Assembly (NCBI GenBank): GCA_020253445.1
Contig: JADCBP010000003.1
Span: 1 to 64,000, forward strand
DNA from: Methylobacterium sp.
GTDB lineage: Bacteria; Pseudomonadota; Alphaproteobacteria; Rhizobiales; Beijerinckiaceae
DNA: 64,000 nucleotides
Direction: 5' to 3'
The translations under genes were made by a program, and so were the position numbers. Below the pieces are notes generated by a model. It worked only from the letters and a program-made list of their open reading frames with translations, did no database searches and was not told the origin of the DNA. Position 1 is the stretch's first letter, and each line of letters opens with the position of its first letter. Below are positions 42,864 to 51,620 of this stretch, piece by piece.

Positions 42864-44963
42864 ATGTCGACGCGCCGTGATTTCGTCCAGGCACTGCCTG
42901 CCTTGGGAGCAGCCTTCGCAGTCGGTTCAAGCATAACTCTGAACGAAAGTTCGGCACAGACCATGCCGTCGCCGCTCAGTGGCCACTTTCATCCCAAAGG
43001 CAAGGCGCCGACGAGCCACACCATTGCGGCGATCAAGCGCTCTTCCGCCAATCTCCCCTTTGCCGATGCGCGCGATTTCGAGGAGTTGAGGAAGGGCTTC
43101 ATCGCGCCGATGCCGGATCTCGTCATCAAGGCCGATGCGGGCCATGACGCCGTCGACATGAAGCGCTTCCAGTTCCTGAACGAGAACAGGGAATTCGACA
43201 GCATTCATCCCTCGATGCTGCGCATCGCCAGGCTGAACAACAACTATGGCCTCTACGAGGTCATGCCCGGCATCTACCAGGTGCGCGGCGTGGATCTCTC
43301 CGATATCACCTTCGTGCGCGGCAAGACCGGCTGGATCGTCTTCGATCCGCTCGTCTCCGCTGAAGCGACGCGCGCTGCGACGAAACTGTTCCAGGAGAAG
43401 GTCGGCGAGGGCCGACCGATCAAGGCGGTCATCTATTCCCACACTCATGGCGACCACTGGGGAGGCGTGCGAGGCCTCGACCTGAAAGATGAGGACGTGG
43501 CGTCCGGCAAGGTGCAGATCATCGCGCCGGTCGACTTCATGGAGTTCACGGTCGCCGAGAACGTGTTCGCCGGCAACGCCATGAACCGGCGGCTGTTCTA
43601 TCAATACGGCATGCTGCTGCCGGTATCGGCGCATGGCTTCGTCACGCAGGGGCTGGGGCACAAGATCTCCGCCGGACAGACCGGCCTCATCGCGCCGACG
43701 CGCCTCGTCTCCGAGCCCATCGAGGAGTTTGAGGTCGACGGCGTGCGGATGATCTTCCAGAACACGCCGAACACCGAAGCGCCGCGCGAGATGAACACCT
43801 ACTTCCCGGACATGAAGGCCCTGTGGATGGCCGAGAATGTGTCGGCGACCCTGCACAACATCTACACGCTGCGCGGCGCGCAGGTGCGCGACGCGTTGCG
43901 CTGGTCGAAATACCTCAATGAGGCATTGCATCGCTTCGGCAAGGAAGCCGAGGTCATGTTCACCGCGCACCATTGGCCTCGCTGGGGCAATGCGCGCATC
44001 CAGGAGATCCTGCGCGACCAGCGCGACCTCTATGCGCATATGAACAACCAGGTTCTGCATCTCGCCAACCAGGGTGTCACCATCAACCAAATCCACAATG
44101 TCTACCGGCTGCCGGGTTCGATCCTGCAGAAATGGCATTGCCGCGGCTATCACGGCTCGCCCGAGCATAACGCGCGCGGTGTCGTCCAGCGGTTCCTGGG
44201 CTTCTGGGACTGCAACCCGGCGACGCTCGTGCCGCTTTCGCCGGAGGAATCGGCTCCGCTCTATGTGGAGATGATGGGCGGTTCGGCGAAGATCATCGCT
44301 CGCGGACAGGAATTGTTCAACGAGGGCAAGTATCTGCTGGCGATGGAGATCATGAACAAGCTGGTGCAGGCCGAGCCGCAGAACCAGGCCGCGAAGGATC
44401 TTCTCGCCGACATCTTCGAGCAGCTGGGCTATCAGCAGGAGAACCCGGGGATTCGCAACAGCTACCTCTCGGGCGCCTACGAACTGCGCTCCGGCATCCC
44501 GCAGGGCGAGACGGCGAGTTCCAGCAGCCCCGACGTCATCAGGGCCATGTCGACCGAGCTGTTCCTCAACTTCCTCGGCATCAAGATGGACAGCCGCAAG
44601 GCGGAGGGGTTGCGCTTCGCCATCAACCTCGTCACGCCGGACAATGGCGAGAAGTTCCTGATCGAACTCGAAAACGCCACGCTCACCAACATCGCCGGCT
44701 TCCAGGCCGAGAAGCCGGACCTCACTCTCACCATCAACCGCTCCGAGCTCGAACTCACGATGATGGGCGTCAAGAAGCTTGAGGATCAACTGAAGGACGG
44801 AACCGCCAAAGCGGTAGGGGACGTGAGCATCCTCGGCAAGCTGGCGGCAACCATGGTGGAGTTCGATCCGCGCTTCGAAGTGATGCCAGGCACAAAAGCC
44901 CGGACGGCAAAGGTTGCATCCGATGCCTACGAAGCGGAGATCGGCGCAGTTATTCCGGAGTAG
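42864..44963 (+). CDS. Alkylsulfatase, metallo-beta-lactamase type (SdsA1/BDS1 family)
   Basis: 699 aa. Tat-like leader (STRRDFVQALPALGAAFAVG) predicts periplasmic export. The zinc motif SHTHGDHWGG (HxHxDH) about 195 residues in identifies the metallo-hydrolase domain; TAHHWPRWGN and the dimerisation domain follow, and the C-terminal about 130 residues form an SCP2-like domain (INLVTPDNGEKFLIELENAT; PDLTLTINRSELELTMMGVK). It hydrolyses primary or secondary alkyl sulfates (SDS-like) to alcohol and sulfate. GGAGG lies 6 bases before ATG 42864. An inverted-repeat hairpin follows the stop at 44984-45005. Tandem with the beta-barrel gene. Confidence 0.9.
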   Translation: MSTRRDFVQALPALGAAFAVGSSITLNESSAQTMPSPLSGHFHPKGKAPTSHTIAAIKRSSANLPFADARDFEELRKGFIAPMPDLVIKADAGHDAVDMKRFQFLNENREFDSIHPSMLRIARLNNNYGLYEVMPGIYQVRGVDLSDITFVRGKTGWIVFDPLVSAEATRAATKLFQEKVGEGRPIKAVIYSHTHGDHWGGVRGLDLKDEDVASGKVQIIAPVDFMEFTVAENVFAGNAMNRRLFYQYGMLLPVSAHGFVTQGLGHKISAGQTGLIAPTRLVSEPIEEFEVDGVRMIFQNTPNTEAPREMNTYFPDMKALWMAENVSATLHNIYTLRGAQVRDALRWSKYLNEALHRFGKEAEVMFTAHHWPRWGNARIQEILRDQRDLYAHMNNQVLHLANQGVTINQIHNVYRLPGSILQKWHCRGYHGSPEHNARGVVQRFLGFWDCNPATLVPLSPEESAPLYVEMMGGSAKIIARGQELFNEGKYLLAMEIMNKLVQAEPQNQAAKDLLADIFEQLGYQQENPGIRNSYLSGAYELRSGIPQGETASSSSPDVIRAMSTELFLNFLGIKMDSRKAEGLRFAINLVTPDNGEKFLIELENATLTNIAGFQAEKPDLTLTINRSELELTMMGVKKLEDQLKDGTAKAVGDVSILGKLAATMVEFDPRFEVMPGTKARTAKVASDAYEAEIGAVIPE

Positions 44964-44983
44964 GGGCTTGCATCAATCTGAAC

Positions 44984-45005
44984 CGCCCCCGGTTTGCCGG
45001 GGGCG
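44984..45005 (+). terminator. GC-rich hairpin after the alkylsulfatase gene
   Basis: CGCCCCCGG / CCGGGGGCG with loop TTTG, 21 bases past the stop codon. There is no T-run, so it is a possible Rho-dependent or attenuating structure. Confidence 0.55.
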
Positions 45006-45019
45006 CGCCGGAGGGGCGC

Positions 45020-45379
45020 GAGGCGACCAGCAGGGTTGCGGGTGCGCTCACCTTTGTCGTTGCGGCGCTGCTGAGGCTGTCGCAGGGCATCGGCGTCTAT
45101 TGGCCGGCGGGGGAAAAAAACTTCGTCACCGCGGAAACGTTCATCCATGCGGCGGAAGGCTTTGGCCGGGGCGAGGGGCCGCCGGTGATGGCATGGGTTC
45201 GGCTTTACGCGGCTCAGGCTGATGCCGGGATTGTGCTCTCGACGCGCGGTTTGCGACCCTTCATCGGGCGCGAACTCGATTTTGCGCCCTCGACGCTGCA
45301 ACTCGGTGAGCTGATGCGGAACGCACGGAGCATCGCTGTTAATCGGGTCCAGATCATCCATACAAAATTCGTCCAGTAA
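45020..45379 (+). pseudogene. DUF4261-like C-terminal remnant
   Basis: In one frame, without its own start, the sequence reads LTFVVAALLRLSQGIGVYWP, VTAETFIHAAEGFG, PVMAWVRLYAAQADAGIVLS, TRGLRPFIGRELDFAPSTLQ. It resembles the C-terminal half of DUF4261 proteins ('..a.gVyW....', '..tTGL..fG..ELEf.Ps'). The 5' half is gone and the end runs into an unrelated tail. I recall the family from short conserved motifs only. Confidence 0.5.
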
Positions 45380-45407
45380 CTCAGGAAGCAATCGAGATTC
45401 CGGTTTT

Positions 45408-45917
45408 ATGGTCGCTACTCTTGAAGCAGAAAAAAGAAATTGGCCATTCATAATAATGGTAATAGTATTTTTTTCTGTTTTTTTTGATTTTAATGTCGTA
45501 CTTTTAAACTGGTCAAGCCCTATCATAAATTCATATATTTTACAAAAAGATTTATTGTCTATTTTACAAGTTGCCATCAAGATGAATATTACACATATTA
45601 CTCTATATGCTTATGTCTTGATTTTTATCAATGCATTTGCGCTTTACTTTGTAAAAATAAAAAATAGTGTTATAAATGTCATTGTAAATATGTTTATAGC
45701 AGTATTGTTTCTTGCAAGCTTTTTTGGATTGTGTTCATCAATTTATTATGTTTTATTTATGTGGGATAGTGAAAGCTGGGAATTTGATAGAAAAGGTGTA
45801 TTTTTTACAGTCATTTTTATTGGGCTGATGTGCTGTGCAATATTCATGCTTATCGTTCTTGATTTGTTGATACGATTACTTGCAAGGTTATTCATCGGGA
45901 AAAAGGCGGAGGGTTGA
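45408..45917 (+). CDS. AT-rich small membrane protein of unknown function
   Basis: 169 aa. Three or four hydrophobic segments: about residues 13-33 (FIIMVIVFFSVFFDFNVVLL), 65-82 (ITLYAYVLIFINAFALYF), 88-115 (VINVIVNMFIAVLFLASFFG) and 132-160 (FFTVIFIGLMCCAIFMLIVL), ending in a basic tail (ARLFIGKKAEG). Composition is strongly AT-rich with many ATA and TTA codons, quite unlike neighbouring genes at over 60% GC, indicating recent transfer. No family recognised. The first and last few codons are GC-richer, as though the AT-rich piece was spliced into host sequence. Confidence 0.6.
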   Translation: MVATLEAEKRNWPFIIMVIVFFSVFFDFNVVLLNWSSPIINSYILQKDLLSILQVAIKMNITHITLYAYVLIFINAFALYFVKIKNSVINVIVNMFIAVLFLASFFGLCSSIYYVLFMWDSESWEFDRKGVFFTVIFIGLMCCAIFMLIVLDLLIRLLARLFIGKKAEG

Positions 45918-45923
45918 TGGATG

Positions 45924-46261
45924 GCTAGGGTCAGGACCCATAAACAGGTTCCCGATATTGATCTTGTGTGATTCAACAATCCGATGATTCGTTTGGAGAA
46001 TTGTTGATGGAGCCCCATCATTTTTGGCTGTCGGACACCCAATTCGAGCGCCTCAGGCGACTTCTTCCGAACAAGGAACGGGGCGTCAAGCGTGTTGATG
46101 ACTGTCGGGTGATCAGCGGGATCATCCATGTGATCCGGAACGGCCTGATGTGGCGCGATGCGCCTGCGAGCTACGGTCCAGCCAAAACCCTGTATAATCG
46201 CTTCATTCGATGGAGCCGGGCGGGATATTCAACGGGATTTTCGCCGCCCTGGCGGCCGGCA
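45924..46261 (+). pseudogene. IS5-family (IS427-type) 5' remnant
   Basis: An IS5-type end (GGCTAGGGTCAGGACCCATA) at about 45924 precedes ATG 46007, which begins MEPHHFWLSDTQFERLRRLL, then VDDCRVISGIIHVIRNGLMW and RDAPASYGPAKTLYNRFIRW, the N-terminal DUF4096 region of IS5 transposases. Homology ends about 46261, after which the same frame continues in AT-rich foreign DNA. The DDE region is missing here; a C-terminal IS5 piece of the same general type lies 4.5 kb upstream on the other strand. Confidence 0.75.
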
Positions 46262-46885
46262 GGCATAATTAAGGATTTTGAGATGTTAATTTTCGACCAT
46301 ATTCGATGCTGTTGGACATCAAAGCAAAGTAAGGCTGATTATAAATATAAGAATGAAAAAATAGATTTTTTTATATTTTGGCATCATTGCTTTCTTGTTT
46401 CCGTATATTTTCATTTCAATAATATTCGAAAAGGCCCTGCTTGCAACGATATAATTCAAAATATATTTTATTTTTTTGGATTTATATTAAATGTATTTTT
46501 TAACTATGTAGACTTATTAGTTTACAATATTAAAAACATCCTTTTTCCGAGGAATATTTTCTTCTTAACCTCATACTGTTATTTTAAAAGAGGCGGAATA
46601 ACATTAATCTGTTGTTTCGGCGAAGAAGAAATAAAAGGAATTAATGCATCAGAGTTGATAAACAAAATAAATATTTTATTGGTGGCGTCGAATTCTACTC
46701 AATTAGTGCATGGGATGGATGGTCACATAATTTTTAGAAAAAATAATAATCAAATTTTATTTGAATTTTTCGTCGGCAAAAAACGCCCTGTTAAGCAGCA
46801 TTGGGGAAAATTGGATGAATATAAATTAAAAGAATTTTGTAATAGACTGGAAACTGAATTAGAACCGCTTTACAAAGACATGTGA
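46262..46885 (+). other. AT-rich foreign segment, open in frame with the IS5 remnant
   Basis: 624 bases of strongly AT-rich DNA whose frame is open from the IS5 fragment to a stop at 46885. The first two-thirds translate to very hydrophobic Phe/Ile/Asn-rich sequence. The last about 100 codons look more protein-like (EEEIKGINASELINKINILL; KPVKQHWGK-type 'KRPVKQHWGKLDEYKLKEFC'). No separate start with a good ribosome-binding site was found, and no family is recognised. It may be the 3' part of a transferred gene truncated by the IS5 insertion. Confidence 0.45.
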
Positions 46886-46951
46886 GGAAACATTAGACGC
46901 TCAATTTCGCCCTGGCAGCAATCAAGTTCTGGCTACCCTTTGTCCACGAAG

Positions 46952-47056
46952 CCGAGAGCGCAAACCGATCTGAGAGAAAGAGATCTGGCGCCCTGTCTTC
47001 TCGTTTTCGCATCCGCTTTTTCCGCCAACCTTTATCCACTTGGCGGGCGGATGCTC
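46952..47056 (-). repeat. Interspersed repeat, inverted copy of 7622-7725
   Basis: Reads GTTTTCGCATCCGCTTTTTC then CGCCAACCTTTATCCACTTG, the reverse complement of the repeat after the GT39 gene. It lies between the AT-rich island and the GntR gene and marks the right edge of the island. Confidence 0.8.
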
Positions 47057-47067
47057 CAGGTGTTTCG

Positions 47068-47826
47068 TCACCGCAGGGTGTTCACATAGGAGCATTCGTC
47101 CGTTCGGCAGAGCGAGCGGCGCCATTCCACCGGCGCGCCGTCTATGGCGGTCGCGATCCTGTCGATCGCGAGCACGGGCGCGCCGGACTCGAGACCCAGC
47201 AGTTCCGCGTCCTCGGGCGAACTCAGGACGGCCTTCACCCGCTCGCGCGCGCCCGCTACCGTGATGCCGAAGCGCGAGGCGAAGAGGTCGTAGAGGTTGT
47301 TCTCGACCGCCACGGCCTCGCCGAGCCCCGGAAACAGCCGCTCCGGAAGGCTGAGATACTCGGAAATGACCGGCTTGCCGGCAAGCGAGCGCAGGCGCGC
47401 GATCCGGATGACCCGTTGGCCGGGATCGAGCCCCAGCGCCCGGCGCTCGTCCGCATCGGCAGGGGCCTTCGTCACCCGCCGCAACTCGCTCTCGGGGAAA
47501 ACCGCCACCCCGTCGTCCGGTGCCAGTTTGAAGAACTGGAAGAGGATGCGCGCTTCGTCGTGCCGCGCCACGAAGGTGCCGCGACCCTGCCGGCGGGTAA
47601 GCAGACGCTCTGCCGTCATTTCGTCAAGCGCCTTGCGGACCGTACCTTGGCTGACACCCAGTTCCGCGGCGATCTGATGCTCGGACGGGATCAGTTCGCC
47701 CGGCTGCCAGACCCGGTCCGCAATGCGGCGGGACAAGAGTTCCTTCACCTGCCGGTAGAGCGGGCGAAGCCCGGGGCTCTCCGCAGCTTTGGGCGCCAGA
47801 TGGGCAGGCTTGCGAGTGTCCGTCAT
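47068..47826 (-). CDS. GntR-family regulator, HutC subfamily
   Basis: 252 aa. N-terminal winged helix (PLYRQVKELLSRRIADRVWQ, PGELIPSEHQIAAELGVSQG, TVRKALDEMTAERLLTRRQG) and C-terminal UTRA ligand domain (YLSLPERLFPGLGEAVAVEN; GAPVLAIDRIATAIDGAPVE, WRRSLCRTDE). Divergent from suyAB with 136 bases between; probably represses suyAB until a sulfonate-derived inducer binds. Confidence 0.88.
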   Translation of the reverse strand: MTDTRKPAHLAPKAAESPGLRPLYRQVKELLSRRIADRVWQPGELIPSEHQIAAELGVSQGTVRKALDEMTAERLLTRRQGRGTFVARHDEARILFQFFKLAPDDGVAVFPESELRRVTKAPADADERRALGLDPGQRVIRIARLRSLAGKPVISEYLSLPERLFPGLGEAVAVENNLYDLFASRFGITVAGARERVKAVLSSPEDAELLGLESGAPVLAIDRIATAIDGAPVEWRRSLCRTDECSYVNTLR

Positions 47827-47856
47827 CGAGGAGTGTCTCGCTCCGTTCGGGTCCGA

Positions 47857-47891
47857 TTGACAGCTTAAATGATCTTATGTCTTATACAAGA
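47857..47891 (+). promoter_or_regulatory. Candidate suyAB promoter and GntR site
   Basis: TTGACA at 47857-47862, then 18 bases to CTTATA (47881-47886), fits a sigma-70-type promoter. TCTTATGTCTTATACAAGA at 47873-47891 overlaps the -10 and is a partial palindrome (TCTT...AAGA), a possible GntR operator. Confidence 0.45.
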
Positions 47892-47962
47892 GTTCGACGG
47901 CGCAGGTGGCCAGGCGGCCCTTGGTCCGGCGCCGGTTCCACCTGAGACAGGAAGCAATCCGC

Positions 47963-48250
47963 ATGGCGATCCCGCATCTGCTCGTGCACGAGCCAAAGGA
48001 CACGGTCGGCGTCGTGGTGGTCGAGGGCTTGAATGCCGGGACCGACATGCTCGCCGTTGTTACCCACGACAATTCGGATTTCCGCATCACCGCAAAGATG
48101 GACATCCCCATCGGCCACAAGGTCGCGCTGAAGGAAATCAAGAAGGGCGACACGATCTGGAAATACGGCCAGGACATCGGCAAGGCCATCGCCGACATTG
48201 CCATGGGCGAGCATGTCCACGTCCACAACGTCAAGACCAAGCGCTGGTGA
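47963..48250 (+). CDS. suyA: (R)-sulfolactate sulfo-lyase small subunit
   Basis: 95 aa, UxaA/SAF-like domain ([54 protein letters not shown]). Subunit of the enzyme that splits (2R)-3-sulfolactate into pyruvate and sulfite. The same domain occurs in altronate dehydratase, but as a separate 95-aa gene directly before a suyB-type partner and a sulfite/sulfate exporter the SuyA assignment is preferred. AGGAAG precedes ATG. Confidence 0.88.
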   Translation: MAIPHLLVHEPKDTVGVVVVEGLNAGTDMLAVVTHDNSDFRITAKMDIPIGHKVALKEIKKGDTIWKYGQDIGKAIADIAMGEHVHVHNVKTKRW

Positions 48251-48264
48251 GAAGGAACAGCCCC

Positions 48265-49557
48265 ATGGCGAGCGCACCCATCGTCGCGAACTTCTCCCTC
48301 AACCAGAACAAGCTGGCCGCCGTGAAGGGCCGGAAGATCGAGGCCCCGGCCTTCAAGTCACCGGTTGCCCCCAAGCGGCGCGGCGCGCTCGTCTCCGACG
48401 CCGTGATGGCGTGGCGGCGTGAGAACGGCCGCGTCGGCGTGCGCAACCATGTCGTCATGCTTCCGCTCGACGACCTCTCGAACACGGCGTGCGAGGCGGT
48501 TGCCAACAACGTCAAGGGGGTCCTCGCCCTGCCTCACGCCTATGGTCGCCTGCAGTTCGGCAAGGATCTCGAACTGCATTTCCGCACCCTGATCGGCATC
48601 GGCTCGAACCCGAATGTGGCGGCCGTGGTCGTGATCGGCATCGAGGACGGCTGGACAAAGATCGTGGTCGACGGCATCGCAAAGACCGGGAAGCCCGTGG
48701 TCGGTTTCGGCATCGAGGGCCACGGCGACATCGCAGTGATCGCCAAGGCTTCCTACGTCGCCAAGGAATTCGTGCAGTGGGCCACGGAGCTGCAGCGCGA
48801 GAAGTGCCCGGTCTCCGACCTCTGGGTCTCGACCAAGTGTGGCGAAAGCGACACCACGACCGGCCTGTCCTCCTGTCCGGCGGTCGGCAACATGTACGAC
48901 AAGCTGATCCCGAAGGGCATTTACGGTGTCTTCGGCGAGACCTCGGAGATCACGGGCGCCGAACATCTGTGCAAGGCGCGGGCGGCGACTCCGGAAGTCG
49001 GCGAGCGCTGGTTCAAGATGTGGAAGGCCTATCAGGACGAGGTGATCGAGGCGCACAAGACTTCCGACCTGTCCGACAGCCAGCCCACCAAGGGCAACAT
49101 CGCGGGCGGGCTCACCACCATCGAGGAGAAGGCGCTGGGCAATCTCGAGAAGATCGGTCGCGAATGCCGCTACATCGACATCCTGGAGCCGGCCGAGGCG
49201 CCTGCGAAGGGACCGGGGCTCTACTTCATGGACACGTCCTCGGCGGCGGCCGAATGCGTGACACTGATGGCGGCGGGCGGCTACGTCATCCACACCTTCC
49301 CGACAGGACAGGGCAATGTGATCGGCAACCCGATTGTTCCCGTCATCAAGATCACCGGCAACCCGAAGACCATGCGCACCATGCCGGAGCACATCGATGT
49401 CGACGTCTCCGGCATCCTGCGCCGGGACATGACGATCAGCCAGGCCGGAGATGCCCTGATCGACAATATCGTGCGCACGGCGAACGGACGGCTGACGGCG
49501 GCGGAGGCCCTCGGCCACCGTGAATTCGTCATGACGAAGCTCTACCGGAGCGCATGA
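48265..49557 (+). CDS. suyB: (R)-sulfolactate sulfo-lyase large subunit
   Basis: 430 aa, altronate-dehydratase-like (UxaA C-terminal) catalytic subunit: [80 protein letters not shown]. Likely uses an iron or iron-sulfur centre via conserved cysteines (Cys in TKCGESD, SSCPAV). Releases sulfite from (R)-sulfolactate. 14 bases after suyA. HpsN, which makes (R)-sulfolactate, is encoded in the same island. Confidence 0.9.
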   Translation: MASAPIVANFSLNQNKLAAVKGRKIEAPAFKSPVAPKRRGALVSDAVMAWRRENGRVGVRNHVVMLPLDDLSNTACEAVANNVKGVLALPHAYGRLQFGKDLELHFRTLIGIGSNPNVAAVVVIGIEDGWTKIVVDGIAKTGKPVVGFGIEGHGDIAVIAKASYVAKEFVQWATELQREKCPVSDLWVSTKCGESDTTTGLSSCPAVGNMYDKLIPKGIYGVFGETSEITGAEHLCKARAATPEVGERWFKMWKAYQDEVIEAHKTSDLSDSQPTKGNIAGGLTTIEEKALGNLEKIGRECRYIDILEPAEAPAKGPGLYFMDTSSAAAECVTLMAAGGYVIHTFPTGQGNVIGNPIVPVIKITGNPKTMRTMPEHIDVDVSGILRRDMTISQAGDALIDNIVRTANGRLTAAEALGHREFVMTKLYRSA

Positions 49558-49564
49558 CGCGGCG

Positions 49565-50617
49565 ATGACGAAGGCCGCCACAAACGGCTTGGCGCAGGCC
49601 CGGTCACTCGCTCCGGGCCTGCTCCTGTCGGCGGCCGTGGCGCTGGCTTCCGTGCTCGCCGCGCCGCTGATCAAGTCCGCGACCGGCGGGCGCATTCTCC
49701 TGCCGGACATGGTGATCGCGCTCATCTTCGGCATCGCGCTGCACCGGCTCGCGATCCTCGCGCGGTTCCAGGCGGGCATCACCTGCGCCGTCAAGACCCT
49801 GCTGCGCCATGCGATCGCGCTGCTCGGCCTCAGAATCGCCTTCGGCGATATCGCCGCGCTGGGCCTCGGCTTGGCGGTCCTCGTTGTCGCGGTCATGGCG
49901 ACCACCTTGGCATCGGCCTTCCTGCTGGCACGCCTGTTCGACCGCGAGGCCGGGCTCGGCGCGCTCGCGGGCGCGGCGAACGCGGTGTGTGGCGCCTCCG
50001 CCACGCTGGCGACCGCGACCGTGGTTCCTGATTACAGGACCAGGAGCGCCGACATCGCCTTCACGGTGGTCATGGCCAACGCGGTCTCGACCGTGGTCAT
50101 GCTCGCCTATCCCCCGCTCTGCGCCTGGCTTGGCCTGACTGCGACCGAGACGGGGATCATGCTGGGGCTCACCATCCAGGACATGGCGCAGGTCGTGGGC
50201 GCGGCCTACGCCGTCTCCGAGCCTGTCGGCAACACGGCGGTCATCGTCAAGCTGCTGCGCGTGATGCTGCTCCTGCCGGTGGTGCTGGCCATCGGCTGGT
50301 ACTTCATGCGTCGCGGCGAGAAGACGGGCGAGGCGAGGGTGCCCGTGCCGATGTTCGCGTTTGTCTTCATCCTGCTCGCGCTCGTCAACTCCATCCTGCC
50401 CTCCACCGGGCTCGCGGGCGTTTACCATCCGGTCAAGGCGGTTCTGGGAGAGGTCTCGCGCTGGGGTCTCCTGATCGCCATCGCCGCGCTGGGGCTCGGC
50501 ACCTCCGTCACGCAGCTCCTGTCGATCGGCTGGCGTCACGTCGTGATCTTCTGCGGAGCGGGCCTCGTCATTCTCGTCGCCGGAACCGGCGGCATCCTGC
50601 TTCTAAGATCGACATGA
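49565..50617 (+). CDS. YeiH-type putative sulfate/sulfite exporter (UPF0324)
   Basis: 350 aa, about ten hydrophobic segments, PSE family: IALLGLRIAFGDIAALGLGL, LAGAANAVCGASATLATATV, LTIQDMAQVVGAAYAVSE. This family is repeatedly found beside sulfo-lyase genes and is thought to export sulfite or sulfate. 7 bases after suyB; overlaps the next gene by 4 bp. Confidence 0.88.
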   Translation: MTKAATNGLAQARSLAPGLLLSAAVALASVLAAPLIKSATGGRILLPDMVIALIFGIALHRLAILARFQAGITCAVKTLLRHAIALLGLRIAFGDIAALGLGLAVLVVAVMATTLASAFLLARLFDREAGLGALAGAANAVCGASATLATATVVPDYRTRSADIAFTVVMANAVSTVVMLAYPPLCAWLGLTATETGIMLGLTIQDMAQVVGAAYAVSEPVGNTAVIVKLLRVMLLLPVVLAIGWYFMRRGEKTGEARVPVPMFAFVFILLALVNSILPSTGLAGVYHPVKAVLGEVSRWGLLIAIAALGLGTSVTQLLSIGWRHVVIFCGAGLVILVAGTGGILLLRST

Positions 50618-51612
50618 CCGGAACGACCCTCACCATCGCCGAAGCCGAGCATCTCGTCGCATCCGCGCTCGAGAGGTGTGATACCTCGCCCGCCAACGCC
50701 GCGATCGTCGCCCGCGCGCTGGTTGCCGCCGAGGCGGACGGGCTGAAGGGGCACGGGCTCTCGCGGGCGCCGAGCTACGCGGCCCAGGCGCGCATCGGCA
50801 AGGTCGACGGGCATGCCGAGCCTGACCTTGAGCGCGTGACTCGGGCCCTGGCGCGCATCGACGCGCGGCACGGCTTCGCCTATCCCGCGATCGACATGGC
50901 GGCCGCGTTCCTCGCGGAGGCGGCTCCAGCGATGGGGATCGCCTCTGCCGCGATCCGCCGCTCGCATCATTGTGGTGTCGCCGGGCATCCCGTGGAGCGG
51001 CTGGCGGAGGCCGGTCTCGTCGCCATGCTGTTCGCCAACACACCGGCCGCCATGGCGCCGTGGGGCGGAAGAATCGCCGTGTTTGGCACCAACCCGATCG
51101 CCTTCGCCTGCCCCTTGCCGGATCAGCCGCCGATCGTCGTTGATCTCTCGCTGTCCAAGGTGGCGCGCGGCAACATCCTGGCCGCGAGGCAAAAGGGGGA
51201 GGCCATCCCCGAGGGCTGGGCGCTCGACGCGCGGGGCGATCCCACGACGGACCCGGAGGCGGCTCTCGCGGGGACGATGCTCCCGCTCGCCGATGCCAAG
51301 GGCACGGCGCTCGCGCTGATGGTCGAACTCCTCGCTGCGGGGCTCACCGGCGCCAACTACGCCGCGGATGCGACTTCGTTCCTCGACGACCGGGGCGGGC
51401 CGCCGGGAACGGGGCAACTCCTCATCGCCTTCGATCCGAGGCTGATGGGCGGACCTGCGACGATCGCCCATTTCGGGCGGCTGGCCGCCCGGATCACGGG
51501 TCAGCGCGGCGCGCGGCTGCCGGGAGCCCGGCGTCTCGGGTTGCGCGAGGCGGCCCTTCGCGAGGGGCTGACGATCCAGTCCGCGCTCGTCGCGGAGATC
51601 GCCAACCTCTGA
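50614..51612 (+). CDS. comC: Ldh2-family dehydrogenase, probable (R)-sulfolactate dehydrogenase
   Basis: 332 aa, malate/L-sulfolactate dehydrogenase family (Ldh2/ComC): ARIDARHGFAYPAIDMAAAF, SHHCGVAGHPVERLAEAGLV, GTNPIAFACPLPDQPPIVVD. Interconverts sulfopyruvate and (R)-sulfolactate with NAD(P)H. In known sulfolactate pathways ComC works with SlcC to isomerise (S)- to (R)-sulfolactate; no slcC is in this window. Last gene of the suy operon (coupled by 4-bp overlap). The symbol is by context; general malate/ureidoglycolate activity cannot be excluded. Confidence 0.78.
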   Translation: MTGTTLTIAEAEHLVASALERCDTSPANAAIVARALVAAEADGLKGHGLSRAPSYAAQARIGKVDGHAEPDLERVTRALARIDARHGFAYPAIDMAAAFLAEAAPAMGIASAAIRRSHHCGVAGHPVERLAEAGLVAMLFANTPAAMAPWGGRIAVFGTNPIAFACPLPDQPPIVVDLSLSKVARGNILAARQKGEAIPEGWALDARGDPTTDPEAALAGTMLPLADAKGTALALMVELLAAGLTGANYAADATSFLDDRGGPPGTGQLLIAFDPRLMGGPATIAHFGRLAARITGQRGARLPGARRLGLREAALREGLTIQSALVAEIANL

Positions 51613-51620
51613 CGCGCCTC

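Noticed and set aside
42927-44789. Long open frame (620 codons) on the minus strand opposite the alkylsulfatase
   Set aside because: It is a shadow of a high-GC gene: composition-driven, without any recognisable domain, and lying entirely under a well-supported enzyme gene.
47963-49557. Altronate dehydratase (uxaA) for the suyA/suyB pair
   Set aside because: Same superfamily, but split into two genes, next to a sulfite/sulfate exporter and hpsN, with no hexuronate genes.
48358-50004. Long minus-strand frame opposite suyB and the exporter
   Set aside because: Arg/Asp/Ala-rich shadow translation with no motif; the plus-strand genes have clear families and ribosome-binding sites.
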